64,000 nucleotides of DNA from Thermothelomyces thermophilus ATCC 42464. Its lineage: Eukaryota > Ascomycota > Sordariomycetes > Sordariales > Chaetomiaceae. A model generated the notes under the pieces. It was not told the DNA's origin, made no database searches, and worked only from the letters and a program-made list of their open reading frames with translations. A program made the translations under genes and the position numbers. This document shows positions 49,502-60,256 of the stretch, piece by piece (positions within the stretch are counted from its first letter, which is position 1; each line of letters starts with the position of its first letter). The stretch covers positions 5,890,001-5,954,000 of the forward strand of contig NC_016472.1 in NCBI RefSeq assembly GCF_000226095.1. Reading direction: 5' to 3'.

Positions 49502-52500
49502 ATAGAAGGTATTCCTCTGCTAGATTTAGCGGCTCCTATGCTCTCCCTAGCGTCTAGTTAGCTAGCTAGTAACTAGGAAGGCCCTAATTCAAACCCTTCT
49601 ACTTCCTAGTAGACATTCCCTTTACTAGCCGGTATAAGGTAAGTTACCAAGGGCTTATGCGTATATTTAGGGGTTAAGAGTCCTCTAAAGCTCTCTATCT
49701 ATTTAGTAAGTTTATCTATTACTTATGTCTCTACTATAAGAGTCTCTAGAACTAATTACTCGCTTATAGGCTATATATTAGAGAGCTCCCTTACCCCCGA
49801 GTCTTAACCCTATTAGAGAGGTTGGTCTATCGCTAGACTCTCTTACGATAGAGGTAGCCAAGCTACTATAATAGAGTCTTCTACTGGTTGTCAAGTCTAT
49901 TATAACGCTTCCTAGAGAAAGTTAATATCCTAGGAATCTTTGCTAAGATCAAATTAATTAACTTCCTAGCTTGTTACTACTAGCGATGACTCTGTCGGCT
50001 ACTCTTTGCCTAGACGGTAGAAAGTCTTCTTATCAAAGCGAACGTTATAAGTTATAATGACCCTATCGAGCTCGGGTATCTAAACACGATGGATATTAGA
50101 GGTATAATATTCTACGAGATACCCTATTAGCCTATACGGTAGTACCTTAAAGTCCTTTATACGCTACTTAACTTCCTTATCCTTATAAAAGATATATACC
50201 TAGTATCTATATATAAAGATATTACTTTAGTCTAGGCATAAGTCATTAGTTAATGTAATTGTTAAGCTAGGTTTGTACTAGCAAAAATACTATTTAAACT
50301 AGCTATAGAGTACCTTATTAGGAGTTCTAAACAAGTAAGCACGGCTTAGGCTTATTATATATAAGTATACTATTACTTATATACTTTCTAACTAGAGCTT
50401 TATAGGTAGATTCGCGCTATTAAGCATCTTAATTAAACGTAAGATTAGTTCTTGCCCTACTTACTCTACTAGTCTATTAGGCTTATAGGTATACAAAGGT
50501 TAGAGTTTAAGATTAATACCACTTTCTATAGCCTAAGTCTAGTAGTATGTTAATATATACCCTACTAAACTAATCGTTATAGTATTATTATCCTGCTTAA
50601 TCTTATAGATAGCAAGCCTATATTAGCGTCTTACCTAGCTCTCGAAATTCTAGATGACTCCTATAATCTAGTCTAGTAACTTTATCATTAAGAGGAAAGG
50701 GAAGAGCTTCCTACTATACTTATTAATAATGACAAGTAGCTATCGCGATCTATTAATCGCTTTAGGATAGTCAAATAAATCCTAGGCTACTTGCTAGAAC
50801 AGGCGTATAGACTTCTGCTTAGGTAATGTTTTTCCAAAGATAACCTTACTCATATAAGTACAAGTATAACTCTCGTACTTAATATACGTTATCCCCTTAA
50901 TATATACGTTTCTAGCGTTATTAACAAGCGCTTTTAACGCTTCTAGTCTAAGGTAGCTAGCTTTTAAGTATTAAAGATCCTTAGTATCCTCTCTTACGGT
51001 AGGTAACGCTTATATCTAGAACCTTCTACTATATATAGCAAATATATTCCATAAGGATATATAAACGTTTATAATACCTACTTTACTATTTAAGACGTAG
51101 TCTAGGAAGCTTAAGTAATAGGAAAGTAGCTTGTATTCAAGGAAGGTAAGATTATACTTACATTCTAACTTACAAAGTATAACGTTATTTTCTAGTATTC
51201 CGAAACGTAGTAAGCAATCTAAGCTATAGTACTAAGCACCTACCTTAAGTAATAGAGCTTCCAAGATAATACTAATATAGAATCCTTTGACAATAGCAAT
51301 ATCTTTAAGCGTTAGGCTCTTAATATATAGTTTATATAGTCTATCTAGAACGTTCTCAATTACCTAAGTGCCCTTCCTATTAATAGGAAAGGTCATTATA
51401 CTTACTTTAACGAACTTAGGATCTTCTACCTTAACGAATATCCTAGGTAAAAGGAACTTCTTATCGTTAACCAAGTAGGTCGTGCTATATAAGTCTAATA
51501 GAGTACTTTCTAAAAGAAGATAACGCTATAAAGCGACTATACTAAACGCCCTATAGTAAGTTAAGAGCTCGCTAAGTAGCTAAAGGCTAATAATTAACGT
51601 ATTAAGGGAATTAAAGTATCCTACCCCTAACTACCTAGAATAGGATAGCTCCTCCTACTTAGCGATAAGTTAATTTTTCAGTCTATCCTACTTCGGCTTA
51701 TCAAGCTCCTAGCAAATCCTCTTATATTCCTTATTAGAAAGGTATAAGCGTTACTCGTTACCATAGACGGCTTACTTAAGCGTATAGTAGTCTACTAGAT
51801 CCTATAGATGTCTTAGACACTTATAGGGACATCTTATATTACGCTACTAACCGCTATTAGAGTCTCTATACAAGTCTCCGCCTCTCTCCTTATCGCTCTT
51901 CTAAACTATAGGAAGTGTTAGCATATAAGTTGTCAAGAAGATTCTATACTTCCAAGAGACTCTAGGTTATATATCGTTATTAATTAGGATCTTAGCTATT
52001 ATAACAAGGGTACTAAGCTCTAGAAGTAGCTATCCTATGCCATTAGCAAGCTCGATTTCTATTCTCTTGTTTACTACCTAAGTTAGTAAGATATATATAG
52101 TAATAGCATTAAGAAAGGTATAAAGTCTTTATATACCTTATACCTTTAGGATATTATATTAGATAGCTTATTAGAAAGTAATATTAAAGTTACAAATCTA
52201 GCGCTATAGATTGACTCCTAAACGTTTAGCTATATTAAGACTAGTTATATATTATACTATAACTATTATATAAAGTATTATAATAGATAGTGTAAATATA
52301 GAGTAAAGCGCCTAGATAATCCCCTTAATAAAGTTAATATCCTTCTTCTTATATACTTTCGTAGCTTTATAGAGTTTAGAATCTATAATATATACTAGCT
52401 AGTATTATAGCTATCCTATTTACTTACTAATGTCTATAATATATATAATATCTTTATAAAAGGAGTCTTATAGTTATACGAATTCGGCTATAATAGCTAC

Positions 52501-52761
52501 GTTAGAAGGTATTAAATCTATAGACATCGAGGGCAATAATCCTTCTTAGAGCTACTCCTAGGAAGCTAGGATAAGGTTATCTCTAGCTTACTTACAGGTT
52601 AGGCACTACGGAACTTCTAGATCTAGCTCGTAATCACCATTAAGGTTAACGAACCCCTATATACTAGCGAATTTAGCCTATAACTATAGTTCGATACACT
52701 ATAAGTTCTAGGAACTAGGCCCTATAAGGCATATAGAAGTCTTGACTAGGATCTTAGACAT
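49502..52761 (-). pseudogene. Copia-2 gag and first part of pol
   Basis: The polyprotein begins at ATG 52761 on the minus strand (MSKILVKTSICLIGPSS). A Copia-type Gag domain follows, with AKFASI, FVNLNGDYELDLEVP and IPSNVAIIAEFV. A Cys-containing segment lies near 51.8 kb and a mutated protease near 51.4-51.5 kb. A pre-integrase block is at about 50.9-51.0 kb, and the integrase at about 50.7-49.6 kb. The frame then meets Gypsy D and continues at 34402. This is the only copy in the window that shows the gag N-terminus. TAG/TAA at Gln and TAG at Trp are very frequent. Confidence 0.8.
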
Positions 52762-52887
52762 AGTAGACAGATATATCGTCGAATACGTATAGAAGCAGGG
52801 TAAGAGAGTTTATAACCAAAGAAAGAAGCTACCACTAATATTAAAGATACGTCGGCAGAGGAGTAGTCAAGGCGCCGGGCTTATAAC

Positions 52888-53097
52888 TGCCGAACGTAGT
52901 AGGAGCTCCGGGAGCGTTGAAAGCAGTCTGTAGTAGGTGGCTGTACGAAGGAGACAGTGCCTTGTTGAAGCTATCTACAAAGGAGACAAAACAAGTGGTA
53001 TTTATAGACAAAGGGACTGGCTAATGCGTTGAACAGCCTCATACAGCTGTGGCAAACGCGTGGCTAATACGTTTGGAAGCTCCACAGCTTCCGACAC
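52888..53097 (-). repeat. Truncated 5' LTR of Copia-2 (last ~210 bp)
   Basis: Matches 23762-23973 (direct) and the end of 20631-22052 (inverted), ending CGTTCGGCA at 52888 on the minus strand, 127 bp upstream of the Copia-2 gag ATG. Only the gag-proximal end survives. Beyond 53097 the sequence is unrelated and not RIP-mutated. This copy keeps many more CG/CA dinucleotides than the others, which fits its position at the compartment edge. Confidence 0.7.
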
Positions 53098-53425
53098 AAC
53101 TTCTTTGGCATCACTGCTAATCGGTCAATCCACATATCTCATCAAATCAAGCGATTCTGACCATCGTCTCCATCAAGCGATAGAGGCGACTTTCCTTCCG
53201 TCAAGAACACTCTACCAAGGTCAAGCGACAAGAAGAACACCCGCGATTCCAACTCTGTGGAAGTCGTAAGACCAGTAAGACCTTATAAACCTTTCTTCAC
53301 ACGAATAAGCCCACCACCCGAGGGTGAATGGTGTCTACCGTCAGAAGGAACGGGCAAGGCAGAAATATTCCCAGGGAAAGATCGCTCGGAATCACAACTG
53401 ATCCACACACACAACACCTTTCAAG
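53098..53425. other. Untranslated leader or relic upstream of gag fragment
   Basis: Normal base composition, no gene. A TATA-like ttataaac at about 53283 and a CA-rich leader (acacacacaacacctttcaag) directly precede the ATG at 53426. This could be remains of an LTR/leader belonging to the gag fragment. Short open frames here (53060-53269, 53257-53448) are not convincing. Confidence 0.35.
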
Positions 53426-53965
53426 ATGTCGTCAACTGGTCCGTTTGATGACCCTGCGCCTGAGCGCGATGCAGGAGAGGATGAGATGCTGGAACAACAA
53501 GAACAAGAGGAGGAGCTCATCCGCCAGCGTGAAGCCAGACTGCAGGCTGAGCGCGAGTTTACTCTCCGACATGCAACGTATCATGGACTTGTGGGAGTCC
53601 ATGAATCGCCCACAGAAGGAACGCGACATGGTCTTCATGAAGCAGCTGCAGGCATTTGCTTCTGGCAACGGCAACGGCACTGCTCTCTTTACCGAGAAAA
53701 GGACATTCGTAGCACTTCCTGCCCTCGGCGGCGAGAAAGATTTGGAGGCATGGGACACTCAGCTTCGCTCATCGCTGGCACCGTACAAGCTGTTCCGCTA
53801 CCTCGACAGCGATGTCCCTGAGCCTGACAAGGATGACATCGTCGCCTACAGCACCTGGGAAGCAGACCGCGCAGATATCTACCGAGTCATCACTGCATCC
53901 CTGAAGAAGTCAAATATCTGGTCGCATATGAGACGCATTAGCTGGAACCCAGAGGTTGCAAGCCG
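53426..53965 (+). pseudogene. Copia-type gag fragment, frameshifted, not RIP-mutated
   Basis: From ATG 53426 an acidic, Gln/Glu-rich N-terminus (MSSTGPFDDPAPERDAGEDE) reads well to about 53555. Gag-like sequence then continues in another frame (MQRIMDLWESMNRPQKERD, FVALPALGGEKDLEAWD, YRVITASLKKSNIWSHMRR) to about 53965, so there is a small indel near 53555-53565. The Gly-x-x-x-Leu-x-x-Trp spacing is typical of Copia Gag proteins. It is a different family from Copia-1/-2. There are no stops of RIP type. It ends about 60 bp from the stop codon of the next gene. No pol follows, so this is a truncated relic. Confidence 0.6.
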
Positions 53966-54021
53966 AGAGATCCGCTCTTCCCATCGCTGGACCCAGTACT
54001 CTGTCTTTCCCCTTCCCAGCG

Positions 54022-54980
54022 TCATGACGCTTCCACAGACCCATCGGCAGGCCAGATGAGCCAGACGAACACCAAGGCCGCTTTGAGAGCAGACGCGGTC
54101 CACAGCGCGCCGGCGACCCCCCAGGGGCCCGCCGCGAGCTTGCCGCCGAGGAAGGCGCCGAGGAGGAGGAGCAGCGGCGCGGCCGTCCTCTGGTTCCGCG
54201 CCGGATTCCGCACAGCGAAGAGGTCCGTGTCCGAGAAGAGGTCGCAGTAGATGCTCGTCAGCACCACGCTCGTCAGCGCGTTGTACCGCAGCGCCCGGCT
54301 CGCCACCGCCTGCCCGCAGCTCTGGAGCGCCACCAGCGCGATGGGCACCAGCACCCGCCAGCTGACACCACCACCACCACCGACGACTACGCTGACGCTT
54401 CCGCCTTGGCTGTCGTCGTCGTTCTTTCCGACGGGGGCCGCCGCCGGTGCCGTGACCAGCCCGGCCGCCGCCGCCGTCAGCGCCGCCTGCGCGGCGAACG
54501 AGGCCGTGAGCACCCAGCGGCGCTTGGGCGAGAAGCGGCGGTGGAAGCGGCTGAAGAGGAAGGACCCGGCACAGAAGGCCACCAACGAGGTGCCCGACTT
54601 GATCCACCGGGTCGAGCTCGAGGGCGAGGCGAGTCCGAGGCCGACGTAGACGGTGTTTCCTGGGGAGCGTGTGCGATGCCACGTCAGTCATCATCTGGCA
54701 CGTTAATATAATCCAAGGGGCAATCTGAAAATAATGTCCCCATGAAGAAATATAAAAAAAACTTACCGGTCTGCATGGACACAAAGGAACCCCAGACGGA
54801 GATGGAGGCGCTGTCGAGCAGGCCCGTGATCAGATAACAGAGGATCAGGATGCGGTCAGCCCCGTTCCGCGAGACATCTGCCGTCAGATGCTTGCGCCAT
54901 CGCGATATGGGTAACCAGGCTCTCGGCTGCGGCGTCGACAGCAGCGGAGTCTCCTCGTCGGGCGGCGTATTATAGGGCAT
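54022..54980 (-). CDS. DUF1275 family membrane protein
   Basis: Two exons on the minus strand, 54980-54767 and 54659-54022, with a 107-bp intron (GTAAGT...CCCCAG). They give 283 residues. The core motif GLLDSASISVWGSFVSMQTGN (split: GLLDSASI, then MQTGN at residues 69-73, across the splice) is the signature of DUF1275 (YoaK-like) proteins. These are small integral membrane proteins of unknown biochemical function. Several hydrophobic segments follow (SLVAFCAGSFLF, VLVPIALVALQSCGQ, LLLLLGAFLGGKLAA, ALVFVWLIW). A Gly/Ser-rich loop near residues 140-165 is longer than in bacterial members. It is transcribed divergently from the oxalate decarboxylase gene. Confidence 0.88.
54660..54766 (-). other. 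Intron of DUF1275 gene
   Basis: 107 bp, GTAAGT donor and AG acceptor, phase 1 (Gly codon split). Removing it restores the MQTGN motif. Confidence 0.88.
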
Positions 54981-55839
54981 GGCGATGCTGTCTCGGGTGA
55001 GTTAACGAGGCCGGCCGTCACCTTTTTTTTGGAGACTCAATGCTGGCAGTCCTTTTTGTTGACTTGTTTTGCCTTTTCGCTGTTGTTCTTTCTTTCACTC
55101 CGGTTTTGGCTCCTGTTCTTTTTTTTTTTTTTTTTCCTTCTTTTTATGAGCAGGAAAAATTTCATGCCTACTTATATTATCGATAAAACCCTCTTACAAG
55201 TCTGATTTACCGATCCATTCCACTACGTATTAGTGGATGGTACGGAGTACATACATACATCCACTTCGAGGTTGCTGGTATTGTCGGCTGTCGGTGCCGA
55301 GACCCGGCTGTATGTGGATGGTGACGACGAGGCATCCGAGTCCCGCTGCGAATCTCTTGGCGCCTTGCCGTGCCGGGCAGCCAATCCTCGACTCGGTGCA
55401 TGATGTCATGGCCAGGGGCAACTTGGCAAACTTCCGTCTTGGGCCTCCGAGAAGACATAGCATGCAGTTCCGGCGCATGCTCATCGCCTTTGCTGAAACC
55501 CCCCCTCCCCCCTCTATCTGCTCCGAGATCTCTGGGAGCCGTGCTTTGTGTATCAGGTTGGTCGGTTGTCGGCGGCATCAATTGACTCTTGATAACATCG
55601 TAACTTGTCTCCCGTAATCTGCTTTGATGTGTAGGTGATGTTGGAGGACGGACCGAGAACCGTTGGGTGGTGGAGAGCATAAGAATGATGGAAGGACCAT
55701 CATATATCTTGCCGGACCCTTCTTTCTGTCTCTCCCCTCCTTTGGTTAATATCATAACGTAGGGTCCAGTTTGTCCTTGCCAATTTGCTTACACATCAAA
55801 CCGTCCGACGACCGGTTGAGCTGGCGGCAAGAACACGCG
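54981..55839. promoter_or_regulatory. Shared divergent promoter region
   Basis: 859 bp between the start codons of the DUF1275 gene (-) and oxalate decarboxylase (+). It contains a poly-T run (about 55118-55136), an AT-rich patch (tattatcgata near 55178) and a pyrimidine-rich tract (ctttctgtctctcccctcc, about 55722-55740) about 100 bp before the decarboxylase ATG, as is common in fungal promoters. Several open frames here (for example 55207-55755) show no family resemblance and I do not call them. Confidence 0.5.
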
Positions 55840-57358
55840 ATGCGTCTTCCCGCTACCACTATCCTCGTGCTGGCCGCCATCCTTGGGGACCTCGCGGTGG
55901 CCGTTCCCATTCAGGACAGCCCAAGACAGCGGCTTCTGGACGGCAAACCGCTGCCGGCCAAGTACCGCAAGAACCCACCCCCGCCATACACGCCTGAACA
56001 CCGAGACCCCTACGATAGTGCCGTGGACGCCATTGGAGAGAAACTCGACCCCTTGCCGTACCGCAATGGTGACGGAGCCTCTGTCCTGGGCCCTTGGAAC
56101 CGGGAGCGGGCCCGTCAGAACCCGGATATCGTGCGGCCGCCGTCGACGGACCACGGCGACATGCTGAACCTGAGATGGAGCTTTGCCGACTCCCACATAA
56201 GGATCGAGGTCCGTATCCTGCCCGAATACCCCCCCCCCCCCTCCCTTTCTCCTTCTTCGAACAAAAGCAGCGGCTAACCTAGTCTCCCGTTCTCTGCCCT
56301 CTCCCCACCTGCAGGAAGGAGGCTGGACCCGGCAGACCACGGTCCGCGAGCTGCCCGCCAGCGTGGAGCTCGCGGGCGTCAACATGCGGCTGGACGAGGG
56401 AGTCATCCGAGAGCTGCACTGGCACAAGGAGGCCGAGTGGGGCTACGTGCTCGCGGGCCACGTGCGCGTGACGGCCATCGACTACGAGGGCGGCACCTTC
56501 ATGGACGACCTCGCCAAGGGCGACCTGTGGTACTTCCCGCCCGGGGTGCCGCACTCGCTGCAGGGCCTCGGCGCCAACGGGACCGAGTTCCTCCTCATAT
56601 TCGACTCGGGCGACTTCTCGGAGGAGTCGACTTTCCTGCTGACCGACTGGCTTGCCCACACCCCGCGGTCCGTCCTGTCCAAGAACTTCCACCTGCCGCC
56701 CGAGATCTTCGCCCACGTTCCCGCGGCGGAACGCTACATCTTCCAGGGATCCCGCCCGTCCGACTCGCTGCGGGACGAGTTCCCCGCCGGGCGGCACGTC
56801 AAGAAGTCGAGGCAGCAGTTCACGCACCGGCTGCTGGCGCAGCCGCCCAAGAACACGACGGGCGGGCGGGTGCGCGTGGTCGACAGCGCGACCAACTTTC
56901 CCGTGTCCAAGACGGTGGCGGCGGCGCACGTCGTCATCGAGCCCGGCGCGCTGCGCGAGATGCACTGGCACCCCAACGCCGACGAGTGGTCGCTCTTCCT
57001 GCGGGGGCGCGCCCGCGTCACCGTCTTCGGCGCCGAGGGCAGCGCCCGCACCTTCGACTACCAGCCCGGCGACGTCGGCATCGTGCCCAAGAACATGGGC
57101 CACTTCGTCGAGAACGTGGGCGACGAAGAGGTCGAGATGCTCGAGATCTTCCGCGCCAGCGAGTTCCGCGACTTCTCGCTCTTCCAGTGGCTCGGCGAGA
57201 CGCCCCGGCGCATGGTGGCCGACACCCTGTTCCAGGGCGACAAGGAGGCCGGGGAGAGGTTCCTCAAGGAGATTAAGGATGCCAAAAAGGACGAAGTCAC
57301 CATGCCACCCGCTGACGATGATGACAAGGATCCCGGGTCCATGTGGGATGATTTGTAA
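55840..57358 (+). CDS. Secreted oxalate decarboxylase (bicupin)
   Basis: Two exons, 55840-56208 and 56315-57358, encode 470 residues. The start at 55840 is chosen because it gives a signal peptide (MRLPATTILVLAAILGDLAVA), followed by a linker (PPPPYTP). Cupin 1 metal ligands: HWHKEAEW with H158, H160, E164, then H203 in GVPH. Cupin 2: H340, H342, E347 in MHWHPNADEW and H386 in NMGH. These are the eight ligands expected for two Mn sites. The flexible lid at 225-228 reads SEES, with the Glu used for decarboxylation in SENS-type lids, so CO2 and formate production from oxalate is more likely than oxidase activity. The acidic tail DDDDKD is unusual. Likely extracellular, degrading oxalate. Confidence 0.92.
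56209..56314 (+). other. Intron of oxalate decarboxylase gene
   Basis: 106 bp, GTCCGT donor and TGCAG acceptor, phase 0, containing a C10-13 run near 56228. Splicing joins SHIRIE to EGGWTRQ, the expected family sequence. Confidence 0.88.
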
Positions 57359-57789
57359 AGATAATATGGTTCGGAATAGTCATAATCTTTAAGAGGGTGA
57401 ACAGCGATGACTGGTAGGCCAAATGAGCGAGGAGAGAGAGTAATCCTGAATGAATCAAGTCGACGACCCAAAAAAAAAAAAATTCAATATCCAACGCCTG
57501 GTAATTATTATTATCCATTGGAACTCCGTGATTACAGACAGACAGACAAATCAGGACATCACCGAGAACAAGGAAAAACAAAGGGATATAAAAAAAAACG
57601 GAAAGTAAAACAGACATCAAAAGAGAAATGTATATGCTCTCCCACAACACCCCGTAATATTCCCTTTAATTATCGACCGGCCCCCAGCCCGCCGTTTCAT
57701 TTCATCCCACCAAGCCGAAACGCCGTTCCGCACCCAACCCGTCTGCGCCCTTCCTTACCCAAAACCGGCCGACCGTCAACTACTACGAC
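57359..57789. terminator. Convergent 3' region
   Basis: 431 bp between the stop codons of the decarboxylase (+) and the AAA ATPase (-). AT-rich with A-runs (about 57470-57482, 57589-57598), suitable for 3'-end formation of both genes. No gene seen. Confidence 0.45.
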
Positions 57790-60111
57790 TTAGAGATAGT
57801 GCATCATCTGCTGGGGTGCCCCGGGCCGCTTCTTCTCGATGCCCAGGACGGTCTCGATGTACTTGCGGTCCAGCGTCTCGCTCTTCTTCCTGGCCGCCAG
57901 CAGCTGCGCCGTCTTGAGCACGTTCTTGATCTGGCGGCCGTTGAGCTTGAGCTCGGCCAGCTCGGCAATGTCGCGGTCGGTGAGGGAGCTCTTGATGGTG
58001 GAGCCGCGGAGGAAGTTGGTCCAGATGGTGCGGCGCGAGGCGGCCGTCAGGTCGGGGTACTCGATGCTGACGTGGATGCGCGACTGGAAGGCCGCGTCGA
58101 TCTCCTCGACCCGGTTGGTCGTCATGAACATGATGCCCTCGTAGTACTCGAGCGTGCGCAGGAAGATGGAGACGATCTTGTTGCGCTCCAGCTCGTGCGT
58201 GCTGCGCGCCTCCAGGAAGACGTCGCACTCGTCCAGCAGCAGGATCGCGTTCCACCGGGCGACGAGCTCCAGGATCGAGTTGAGCTCGCGCTCGACCTCC
58301 CACGGGCTCGACCCGAGGTCGCCCGAGCTCAGCATGTGCAGCGGCACCCGGAGCGTCTCGGCCACCGCCTCGGCCGTCAGCGTCTTGCCCACGCCGGGCG
58401 GGCCCGACAGCAGGCAGATGATGCCCTTGCCCTTGCCCTGGATGATGTCGTCGAACTGGCTACCCGCGATCTGCGACTCGGAGAAGGACATGATGAGCTC
58501 CTTCTGGTCCGGCGGGAGGACCAGCCTGTCGAACGCCGTCGTGTTCCACTCGACCTCGGTGATCTGGTCGACGAAGAAGTCGAGCCACTTCTTGAACTTG
58601 AGCGAGTAGCCGCGCGTCCGCGCCCGGGCGAGCATCTGGTAGTAGGGCGGCAGGACGAACTTGTCGTCCGTGATGCCCATCTTCTCCTTGTACTTGCTGA
58701 AGCGGTCCAGGTCGGTCGCGCTCCATTCGTTGACGTACCGGACCCGCCAGGGGCTGAAGCGATTGAAGCTGTCGATGTCGACAATGATGCGGCCCGAGAC
58801 CTCCAACTCGATCTCGTTCTCGTCGCGGTCCCACCCGATCGCCTTGCCCGAGTACTGCTTGTAGTGATGCCCGGCCAGCTTCTCAAAGAGCTCGCCCCGC
58901 TTGATCAGCTTGGCCTCGACCGACTCCTTGTCCTTGTGGAAGTGCAGGGGGTACACCTTGAGTCCCGTGATCTTCTTGGTGCCGATGAACTCGGGGATGA
59001 GGATCTGCTCCTGGTACCTGCCAAACTCCTTGCCGCCGTAGTCGACGCAGTCGCACCGCACCACCAGGAACCGGCCCCGGTTGGTCGTCTGGTACTCGGT
59101 CTCGACCATCTCGAAGGCGCTGAGCTGGCCCTGGCCCGTCGCGATGACGACGGTGCCCGGTTGGAAGATCATCCACAGGTCCTTGAAGCACACGACCCCG
59201 TTCTTGACGTAATCCTGGAACGTCTTGACATTGTCGCCAATCTCGTAGTTCATAATGTCAATCAGCACCTTCATGTCCTTCTTGGTCTTCTCATCGAGAT
59301 CTGGCTTCTCAATGTATTTCTGGAACTCGTTCCTGGTGCGACGTCGTCAGCTTTGGCTGCTCTCACCCCACCCACTCTTGCGCGCACACTCTCGGAGGTA
59401 ATTACAGCAGCGGATAATTACATACCATCGGTGCACAAACGGCTTGAAGGGCGCCTCGAACTCGAGGCGCGTCAGCTCGCAGGCGACTCCCGGGTAGTCG
59501 GCCATGATTTCGGCCAGTACAGCCCTGATCTGCGGGCTCTGCACGATGATGCTGTGGGCTTCGAGCTTTTTGCGGCTGTCGTTGCTCTTCTGATTTCGCA
59601 CGACGATGGCGTACTTGGCCGTCTCCTCGTTCTCGGCCGCCTCCTCGACGCCATCGGGATACTTGTCGACCCAGGTCCAGTTCCCGTCGTCGTCCGAGGC
59701 GCCCCTGTAAATATTCTTGGCCTCGCTGACCGAGCCTACAATCACCTTCTTTTCCTTGTCTTCGTCATCCTTGTTGTCCTTGTCTTCGTCGCCATCTTCA
59801 TCGTCGTCCTCTTTTTTGTCGTCCTCCTTTTTGTCCTTCGTATCTCCATCCTCCTTGGAGTCCTCATCCTCCTTCTTCTTGTCCTTCTTTTTCTTGACCT
59901 TCTTCTTGTCGTTTTTCTTCTTGTCGTCCTTCTTCTCTTCCTGACCCTCTTCCAGCCCGTTGACCTTTTCGCTCTCCTCCGCTGTCTTGCTCTTGGCGTC
60001 GGAGCCGAGCGTGGAGGCGCTGGACCCGCTGTCCGGGAGCTTGCCCGGCTTGGTGGACACCCCCGCTTCCTTCTTGGAGCGGAAGCGGAACGAAGGCCAG
60101 CAACGAGGCAT
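57790..60111 (-). CDS. AAA+ ATPase with charged N-terminus (DUF7025-type)
   Basis: Two exons, 60111-59426 and 59332-57790, encode 742 residues. The ATG at 60111 (context AACAATGCC) is chosen; an in-frame upstream Met at 60273 exists. Residues 53-122 are a Lys/Asp/Glu-rich disordered tract. A middle region (about 200-470) is of the kind found next to AAA domains in fungal proteins of unknown role. The AAA module has Walker A GPPGVGKT (539-546), Walker B ILLLDECD (about 593-599) and sensor-1 TTNR (633-636). All key residues are present, so it should bind and hydrolyse ATP. The substrate is unknown. No signal peptide or membrane segment is evident, so cytosolic or nuclear is likely. It is convergent with the oxalate decarboxylase. 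Confidence 0.9.
59333..59425 (-). other. Intron of AAA ATPase gene
   Basis: 93 bp, GTATGT donor and CCAG acceptor, with a branch-like agctgac 19-25 bases before the acceptor. Phase 2; splicing restores a Trp codon and joins FVHRW to NEFQKYIEK. Confidence 0.88.
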
Positions 60112-60250
60112 TGTTAAGGCTGCCTCTGCAATGAGCGATTGTCGTGCTGGAAGGAAAGGAAATATGCCAATACGGCCGCGAAAGGCTGTTCTTAACGAAC
60201 GCTCACAAGTCCGCTTCTGAGAAAGTGAGAAAGCTGACGGGGAGCTCGTC

Positions 60251-60256
60251 TTTATA
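60251..60256 (-). promoter_or_regulatory. TATA-like element upstream of AAA ATPase gene
   Basis: On the minus strand the sequence reads ggcctataaagacg, 140-145 bp before the chosen ATG. If this is the core promoter, the in-frame Met at 60273 would lie upstream of transcription, which supports the start at 60111. Confidence 0.4.

Noticed and set aside
53879-54784. 301-codon minus-strand frame overlapping the DUF1275 gene
   Set aside because: It reads through the clear 107-bp intron in another frame and is Arg/Gly/Ala-rich without motifs; the spliced frame carries the family signature.
55207-55755. 182-codon minus-strand frame between the divergent genes
   Set aside because: Lies in the shared promoter, overlapped by frames on the other strand, no recognisable family.
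57799-60117. 772-codon open frame on the plus strand opposite the AAA ATPase gene
   Set aside because: It is a GC3-driven shadow: it crosses the intron of the minus-strand gene, has low-complexity Leu/Val/Arg composition and no domain, while the minus strand has intact Walker motifs.
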